NCBI GenBank assembly: GCA_020746105.1
Contig: CM036621.1
Location: 48,394,264-48,458,263 of the forward strand
Origin: Trogon surrucura
Taxonomy: Eukaryota > Chordata > Aves > Trogoniformes > Trogonidae
Direction of reading: 5' to 3'
DNA: 64,000 bases
Shown here in pieces: positions 61,601-64,000 of the stretch. Made by a program: the position numbers and the translations under genes. The first letter of the stretch is position 1. Each line of letters starts with the position of its first letter. A model generated the notes under the pieces. It was not told where the DNA came from. It ran no database searches and saw only the letters and a list, made by a program, of their open reading frames with translations.

Positions 61601-63743
61601 ATCTTTCAGGCCGTTCATGCAGAAGGTAAAAAATGCATCATCATCCAACTTACTCTGCGGCCTCTGTTTCCTTTAGGGCCGGGGCCTCCAGCAATACCGC
61701 GATCACCAGGTCCCCCCTGGTTGGGGAAAAACACAGAAGTGAGCTCTAAACCTGCACACGTAACAGCTACAATGCTTGGAAAATGAATGCATAATTCATG
61801 AGCTGCACCATACCTTGGCCCCTGGGTAGCCTACGAAGCCGCGTTCTCCCTGAAACAACATAAAGGTCTATTTGAATATGTTTTGGAAAATGAACCTGAT
61901 TCTGCAGGCAGATCTGTATCAGCTGAAGGAACTGAATGATGGAGAGAAAAGAGAGTAAGACTGCAAATTCATTTTGCAATTTCTTTCCTCATATGATGAA
62001 CAAAAAGCAAATAGCCTCTCTTTTTAAGGTCTGGTTGCTCCTCTAAGGCTAAGTTCAACTGTAGAGAAGCTGTCAGAGATGCTGGTGCACTGTTTTCCAA
62101 GCCCCACAGACATTCTGGCTAAAAGCATGCTGAGCATACGCCTACCTTTCTGCCTTTAGGACCTGGGCCACCAATTCCGTCTCGTCCATCATCACCCTGA
62201 AATTGGAAAGCCAAAGTCATTAATGTGCAGTCATATGAAAATAGCTTCAACCTCACAGATCCACTGGCATCAATAGAAAGAACCGACTGATGCCGCAGGC
62301 AGTTTGAGAAGCCCTTCTATAGATGAAAATCTTGCAAGAAAAAAAGCACAAAAAAGTGGTGCCAAAACTACAAATCTGAATTCAAACCTGCTTAGTATAC
62401 ACATATAATATGTAAAACCCAGGTGAAAGTCAGCAATGGGTAGCAGGTTAGGAGGTCAGTCAATGCTAGGTGTGTACTTAAAGCTCTGTCTGACTGAAGC
62501 TTGTCCTTCCTTGCTTTGCACAAAGCATTTTTTACTCATCTGGCTTCTCGTTATACAAAGTAATGAGAATCAGGCCCCATGAAAGCACTTACTTAGTCCA
62601 TACAGCCCTTTTATAGGTTACTTTGGACTAGCACACAGGGTCATCTCATGGTGTCTATCCATGCCTCATGCAATGAGCTGAGATGAGGCCCAGCTACACT
62701 GGATGGCCTCTGGTCTACAGAATGATCTCTTGAGATATTAAAAGTCACTTTTCAAGGGAGTATAATTCATCTCCTTGAAGGGACTACTGTTACCAACTAT
62801 ACTGAACACATAAAGCCGATTTCCCTCTTTCCTACTCTCTTGTGGAGGATACAAAGGCAGCTACACCCTCTGCTGCAAAGAGCCATGGCCCCTTTGCCAC
62901 AGGAGAAGGTTCAGCCCAGTGTCCGTAAAGGTGTGAGCGTGTGGCCACACTTACCATCTCTCCTCGTGGGCCCTGTTGTCCATCTGGCCCTTTGGGTCCA
63001 GGATTTCCAGGCTCACCCTGAAAACAGGAGCATCTGTTCAAGCATGTGCTGAAACCCCAAGCAGTTCTGAGCTTTTCCCACCCCCTCAGCACTTCTTTAC
63101 ATAGACCAATTGGCAGTGGTCCTTGCAGCAGAAAGTCGTTACCAGACTTAACACAGCCATAAATGCCACAAAATACTTGCTCTTTAGTGGGACTTCTAGT
63201 GATTTCAGGAGCTAAGCAATGGGACTTGGGAGACCAGCCAGCTCCAGCCACAGGATGGTGTTTGTTCTTTATACACACTACAGAAATAAAAGATCCCAAG
63301 CTCTGGGGATTTTGTCAGTGCAAATGGACAGTGGAGCAGCCATGGAAATGCAGTAGTCAGTCTGGAGAGAGAAAACTATACGGAGGGTCTGGAGAGATCC
63401 AGCGCAACCACCTTCACCTGTGGGCATCAGCTGAGAACTTGCCCTGGAAAATTCCTTGGGAATCCCAGTTACTCACTTACTTCTGCCTCTCTGTTCAGTG
63501 AAACGGGAGCCTCATGAAACAACCAGAGTGCAGACTCTACTCCACAGTGTGCATGCCATTGAAAATGAGCTAATGGCACTCCAAGAGGTTCATATCAAGT
63601 ATTCTTTTCTAAGCTCACTCTTATCCAAAACTTTTCATTTCTCTTTTAGACATTGATGCCCAGTGCTCTTGAAGACATACCTTTAGTCCCAGGGGACCGA
63701 TCCTGCCCCGCTCTCCTGGAGGCCCTGGTGGTCCAAAGCCAGC
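43612..63743 (-). CDS. COL6A3: COL6A3 3' part: collagen VI alpha-3 chain, 20 exons, partial at 5' end
   Basis: The protein is the alpha-3 chain of collagen VI, an extracellular-matrix protein that assembles with alpha-1 and alpha-2 chains into beaded microfibrils. Twenty exons on the minus strand have canonical AG/GT borders and consistent phases, and join into 975 codons plus a TAG stop at 44448-44450. Domain order is Gly-X-Y helix end, Cys-rich junction, VWA C1, VWA C2, Thr-rich C3, FN3 C4, linker, Kunitz, linker, Kunitz, tail. This is the alpha-3(VI) order known from human and chicken, with one extra Kunitz module. Diagnostic strings include KDKCPCCYG at the helix/C1 junction, [20 protein letters not shown] in C1, TDYGSKEKI in C2 and [16 protein letters not shown] in the last Kunitz. 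The span given includes the 3' UTR. The N-terminal VWA domains and most of the triple helix lie outside the window. I assign the gene with very high confidence; individual exon borders were read by eye. Confidence 0.97.
43632..43637 (-). terminator. COL6A3: distal poly(A) signal AATAAA of COL6A3
   Basis: AATAAA on the minus strand within TTTTAAATAAAGTCT. Its setting resembles the terminal human COL6A3 signal, so it is the likely main 3' end. Confidence 0.8.
43691..43720 (-). promoter_or_regulatory. G-rich tract in 3' UTR, possible G-quadruplex
   Basis: The minus-strand RNA would have at least four runs of three or more G within 30 nt (plus strand CCCCCCTCCCACCCGCCACC and onwards). It lies between the two poly(A) signals. 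Quadruplex formation is an inference. Confidence 0.45.
43735..43740 (-). terminator. COL6A3: proximal poly(A) signal AATAAA of COL6A3
   Basis: A second AATAAA lies about 100 nt upstream of the distal one on the minus strand (TTTTATAAAATAAAAAGC). It is followed by a G-rich tract (43691-43720) that could act as a downstream element. Confidence 0.5.
43936..43953. repeat. A17-class homopolymer in COL6A3 3' UTR
   Basis: A long A run on the plus strand, which is a U run in COL6A3 mRNA. Similar long A or T runs occur at about 29179-29194, 32147-32165, 45880-45894, 49001-49015 and 53262-53276. Confidence 0.8.
44448..44488 (-). CDS. COL6A3: COL6A3 terminal coding exon and stop
   Basis: Completes Gly (phase 1) and reads [12 protein letters not shown], then TAG. 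The human chain ends in a similar PGVISVMGT tail. Acceptor CCTTTTCAG. The same exon continues into the 3' UTR. Confidence 0.94.
44658..44822 (-). CDS. COL6A3: COL6A3 C5 Kunitz domain exon (second Kunitz, 165 bp)
   Basis: Phase 1-1. Encodes [20 protein letters not shown], then [22 protein letters not shown] and ends at CEKVCVP. Cys spacing is the canonical 8-15-7-12-3. It is the orthologue of the human C5 Kunitz, which is cleaved off as endotrophin. The reactive loop is C-R-N-F, with Asn where human has Asp after the P1 Arg. Acceptor CTGCAGTCACAG, donor GTAAGC. Confidence 0.96.
45553..45640 (-). mobile_element. CR1 LINE 3' end, short
   Basis: Plus strand CATAGAATCATAGAATGGTT, followed by GGTTGGAAGGAACCTTACAG and CATCTAGTTCCAACCCC: an inverted CR1 tail in the intron between the inter-Kunitz linker and the C5 exon. 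Confidence 0.9.
47080..47108. repeat. TA/CA dinucleotide microsatellite
   Basis: ATATATACACACATATATAT and further TA units, in a COL6A3 intron. Confidence 0.85.
48588..48641 (-). CDS. COL6A3: COL6A3 inter-Kunitz linker exon (54 bp)
   Basis: Phase 1-1. Reads [17 protein letters not shown] after a Ser completed from the preceding exon, then joins the C5 Kunitz in frame. Acceptor TTTTCCTCCAG, followed by two more CAG trinucleotides (NAGNAG-type, so one or two residues could be trimmed), donor GTAACA. There is no domain homology; the call rests on phase, splice sites and position. Confidence 0.72.
48752..48931 (-). CDS. COL6A3: COL6A3 additional (first) Kunitz/BPTI domain exon (180 bp)
   Basis: Phase 1-1. 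Encodes [20 protein letters not shown] and continues through a full Kunitz fold with six Cys. Cys spacing is 9-15-7-12-3, against 8-15-7-12-3 in the canonical family, so one residue is inserted just before the reactive-loop Cys. The core [13 protein letters not shown] is canonical. P1 is Lys, P1' Asp, P2' Tyr. It shares about 40% identity with the downstream C5 Kunitz by hand alignment, so the duplication is old. Acceptor GACATGCAG, donor GTAAGT. The human chain lacks this domain. Confidence 0.9.
48932..51046 (-). other. COL6A3: COL6A3 intron before the extra Kunitz exon
   Basis: About 2.1 kb with no recognised exon or CR1; one A run near 49001. The other large introns (44823-48587, 51122-53306, 53568-55219, 55549-56413 and 56523-57865) each hold a CR1 fragment. 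Introns 58565-59067, 59168-59831 and 62197-62954 hold nothing that I recognise apart from the GAAATGAAA repeat. Confidence 0.75.
51047..51121 (-). CDS. COL6A3: COL6A3 C4-Kunitz linker exon with TEPL motif (75 bp)
   Basis: Phase 1-1. Reads [20 protein letters not shown] followed by EGPES. The NTEPL motif corresponds to the TEPL at the N-terminus of the human endotrophin (C5) fragment, so a cleavage at the same place would release everything downstream. Acceptor TCCCTCCAG, donor GTGAGTA. Confidence 0.88.
51913..52396 (-). mobile_element. CR1 LINE 3' fragment in COL6A3 intron
   Basis: Starts at the terminal repeat (ACAGAATCACAGAATCACAG on the plus strand). The minus-strand frame reads [20 protein letters not shown], then [19 protein letters not shown] and [18 protein letters not shown]. 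About 480 bp remain and the frame is open. It is in the same orientation as COL6A3, in the intron between the FN3 and TEPL-linker exons. Confidence 0.93.
53307..53567 (-). CDS. COL6A3: COL6A3 fibronectin type III domain C4 exon (261 bp)
   Basis: Phase 1-1. Encodes one FN3 module: [17 protein letters not shown] at the A/B strands, [20 protein letters not shown] in the middle (with an NLT sequon just after) and [10 protein letters not shown] at the end. It has the Trp and the two conserved Tyr (SGQKYLVV and VTYAG) expected of FN3. Acceptor GCATTGCAG, donor GTAAGT. Only its 3' half shows as a long open frame because the intron border interrupts it. Confidence 0.95.
54225..54716 (+). mobile_element. 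CR1 LINE 3' fragment, divergent
   Basis: The plus strand runs from TTCTGGGCCCCACAGTTCAA, through the CR1 C-terminal region, to CCAACCCCTACCATTCTGTG and the terminal ATTCTGTG repeat. The frame is broken by stops and small indels. It is antisense to COL6A3, in the intron between the C3 and FN3 exons. Confidence 0.92.
55220..55548 (-). CDS. COL6A3: COL6A3 Thr-rich C3 domain exon (329 bp)
   Basis: Phase 2 in, phase 1 out. Encodes about 110 residues very rich in Thr, Ser and Ala (for example [16 protein letters not shown]) and ends in a basic GGRRRQG segment. It occupies the place of the human Lys/Pro/Thr-rich C3 region but has little Lys or Pro. Heavy mucin-type O-glycosylation is likely (inference). 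A 51-bp unit (17 codons) is tandemly duplicated at 55387-55437 and 55438-55488. Acceptor TTTGACAG, donor GTACGTG. Confidence 0.9.
55387..55488 (-). repeat. COL6A3: tandem 51-bp coding repeat in the Thr-rich domain
   Basis: Two adjacent 51-bp units begin CTGGCAGTGGTGGTTCT on the plus strand. They encode two 17-residue units of the [13 protein letters not shown] / [13 protein letters not shown] type, so the frame is kept. Confidence 0.85.
55772..55890 (-). mobile_element. CR1 LINE 3' end, short
   Basis: Plus strand begins CAGAATCATAGAATAGTTTG and continues with the inverted CR1 tail (CTTAAAGATCATCTAATTCC). About 120 bp remain, in a COL6A3 intron, same orientation as the gene. The far border is approximate. 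Confidence 0.88.
56414..56522 (-). CDS. COL6A3: COL6A3 C2-C3 linker exon (109 bp)
   Basis: Completes Ser from the C2 exon (phase 1) and reads [20 protein letters not shown], then a Gln/Lys-rich tail, ending phase 2 at GTAAGT. The [11 protein letters not shown] segment corresponds to the conserved FYLSP-RKQC segment after C2 in other vertebrates. Acceptor CTGTCTCTAG. Confidence 0.9.
57405..57479 (+). mobile_element. CR1 LINE 3' end, short
   Basis: Contains GATGATATTTAAGGTCCCTT, CCAACCCAAACCGTTCTATG and a terminal ATTCTGTG. It is antisense to COL6A3, in the intron after the C2 exon. The sequence back to about 57290 may also belong to it. Confidence 0.85.
57866..58564 (-). CDS. COL6A3: COL6A3 VWA domain C2 exon (699 bp)
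   Basis: Encodes about 233 residues from [17 protein letters not shown] to GRLLPSFIR, phase 1-1, acceptor TTCCCTAG and donor GTAAGT. It is a complete VWA domain with an intact DxSxS metal site (IMDSSES). The conserved stretches [20 protein letters not shown] and [16 protein letters not shown] match the C2 domain of alpha-3(VI). Confidence 0.96.
59068..59167 (-). CDS. COL6A3: COL6A3 VWA C1 end / C1-C2 connector exon (100 bp)
   Basis: Encodes 33 residues starting [14 protein letters not shown] and ending LLTCHICL plus one base (phase 0 in, phase 1 out). Acceptor CTAAACAG, donor GTAAAGC. It completes the last strand and helix of C1 and begins the CxxC hinge (TCHICLDVC) leading to C2. Confidence 0.92.
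59773..59815. repeat. GAAATGAAA-type tandem repeat
   Basis: Repeats of AAATGAAAG with one variant AAACTAAAG. It sits just downstream (on the minus strand) of the C1-exon donor. Confidence 0.8.
59832..60325 (-). CDS. COL6A3: COL6A3 VWA domain C1, main exon (494 bp)
   Basis: Encodes about 164 residues from [20 protein letters not shown] to DAVLSRALE. The start completes Gly from the microexon (phase 1) and the end is phase 0 at a GTTTGGG donor, weaker than the others. It is a von Willebrand A fold. The metal-site start is DTSSG instead of DxSxS, so metal binding may be degenerate. An NLT N-glycosylation sequon precedes the conserved [16 protein letters not shown] segment. The C1 domain helps chain assembly and secretion in the collagen VI family. 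Confidence 0.95.
60481..60492 (-). CDS. COL6A3: COL6A3 12-bp microexon encoding the CPCCYG centre
   Basis: The 12 bases CTTGCTGCTACG are flanked by a strong pyrimidine-rich acceptor (CATCTTTTCCACAG) and a GTAAGTC donor. Phase 1 in and phase 1 out: the leading C from the preceding exon completes CCT, giving P-C-C-Y and the first base of Gly. Without it the frame would be preserved, but PCCY, with two cysteines, would be lost. The flanking introns are 107 and 155 bp. Confidence 0.88.
60600..60636 (-). CDS. COL6A3: COL6A3 helix/C1 junction exon (37 bp)
   Basis: Encodes [12 protein letters not shown] plus one base, so it ends in phase 1. Acceptor TTTCTAAAG, donor GTGAGTA. With the next microexon it makes the Cys-rich junction KDKCPCCYG, known in alpha-3(VI) between the helix and the first C-terminal VWA domain. 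The cysteines there are likely to take part in chain or dimer disulphides. Confidence 0.92.
60748..60780 (-). CDS. COL6A3: COL6A3 last helix exon (33 bp)
   Basis: Encodes [11 protein letters not shown], the end of the triple helix, phase 0-0, acceptor TTTAAACAG and donor GTAAGTG. It leads directly into the Cys-containing junction exon. Confidence 0.93.
61444..61506 (-). CDS. COL6A3: COL6A3 collagen-helix exon (63 bp)
   Basis: Encodes seven perfect Gly-X-Y triplets beginning [10 protein letters not shown] and ending GYPGPA. Phase 0-0, acceptor CTCTCTAG and donor GTAAGTG. Confidence 0.94.
61654..61716 (-). CDS. COL6A3: COL6A3 collagen-helix exon (63 bp)
   Basis: Encodes seven Gly-X-Y triplets beginning [11 protein letters not shown] and ending GNRGRR. 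Phase 0-0, acceptor CAACCAG and donor GTAAGT. It is separated from the 36-bp exon by an intron of only about 97 bp. Confidence 0.94.
61814..61849 (-). CDS. COL6A3: COL6A3 collagen-helix exon (36 bp)
   Basis: Encodes [12 protein letters not shown], four Gly-X-Y triplets, phase 0-0, acceptor TGTTTCAG and donor GTATGG. It is short but has clear splice sites and keeps the frame between the neighbouring helix exons. Confidence 0.92.
62146..62196 (-). CDS. COL6A3: COL6A3 collagen-helix exon (51 bp)
   Basis: Encodes [17 protein letters not shown], 17 residues, phase 0-0, acceptor AATTTCAG and donor GTAGGC. The segment contains a break in strict triplet spacing (GIGG), of the kind known near the C-terminal end of collagen VI helices. 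The following exon resumes with Gly. Confidence 0.93.
62955..63017 (-). CDS. COL6A3: COL6A3 collagen-helix exon (63 bp)
   Basis: Encodes seven perfect Gly-X-Y triplets, starting [10 protein letters not shown] and ending GPRGEM. Phase 0-0, acceptor TTTTCAG and donor GTAAGTG. It follows the previous helix exon in frame (…LGLK then GEPG). Confidence 0.95.
63681..63743 (-). CDS. COL6A3: COL6A3 collagen-helix exon (63 bp)
   Basis: Encodes 21 residues, [20 protein letters not shown] plus K, phase 0-0, with acceptor CCATTCCAG and donor GTATGTC. The size is a multiple of nine, as expected for collagen exons. Six triplets begin with Gly, but the first begins with Ala (codon GCT), so the Gly-X-Y pattern is broken at the exon start. 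This is the most 5' COL6A3 exon I find in the window. Confidence 0.9.
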
Positions 63744-64000
63744 CTGGAATGGAAACAGGGATAGGTATGTTGGCAATGTGTCAATGCCAGAAACTAGGGG
63801 ATGGAGTGAAATCGTGTGTTGACTACTAGGGTTGGTGCGTCTCAAAGCACTTTAGGAAATTCATGGTTGGGAAGAGCTGAAGGACCGGATCAGTTCGATG
63901 CAAATGTCAGCAGCAATTTGTATTGCCACTAGAGAACCCCACTGGGAAAGGTGTAAGCAGGAGGGGCAAAGTCCTGCTCTGGGTGGGGAGATGCAAGATG

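Overview
The window is nuclear DNA from a bird. Every interspersed repeat I can recognise is a CR1 LINE, several ending in the CR1-type ATTCTATG/ATTCTGTG terminal repeat. There are no Alu-, B1- or L1-like elements, and the one multi-exon gene is clearly vertebrate. The species cannot be fixed from the sequence alone.

Right part (about 43.6-64 kb, minus strand): the 3' third of COL6A3, the collagen VI alpha-3 chain. I traced 20 coding exons with matching splice phases. They total 2928 bp, or 975 codons plus a stop. Reading on the minus strand they encode the end of the Gly-X-Y triple helix (7 exons), a Cys-rich junction that includes a 12-bp microexon, VWA domain C1 (2 exons), VWA domain C2 (1 exon), a short linker, a Thr-rich C3 region, fibronectin type III domain C4, a linker ending in a TEPL motif, a first Kunitz domain, a 54-bp linker exon, a second Kunitz domain (the classical C5) and a 13-codon tail. 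The 3' UTR runs to about 43.61 kb and has two AATAAA signals. The 5' part of the gene lies beyond position 64000.

The most notable point is the tandem pair of Kunitz exons. The human alpha-3(VI) chain has one Kunitz domain (C5, the source of endotrophin). Here an extra, diverged Kunitz exon and a linker exon, both phase 1-1, sit between the TEPL linker and the C5 exon. Both can be included or skipped without breaking frame.

Left part (1-43.6 kb): sequence downstream of COL6A3 with no convincing host protein-coding exon. It holds one 5'-truncated CR1 with an uninterrupted 491-codon reverse transcriptase frame (about 6.28-7.87 kb), several short CR1 3' ends, simple repeats, two CpG-rich islets (about 32.93-33.04 and 41.62-41.87 kb), a long pyrimidine tract next to the first islet, and stretches that may be regulatory. 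By synteny with human 2q37 I expect this to be the gene-poor interval on the COPS8 side of COL6A3, but no COPS8 sequence is visible.
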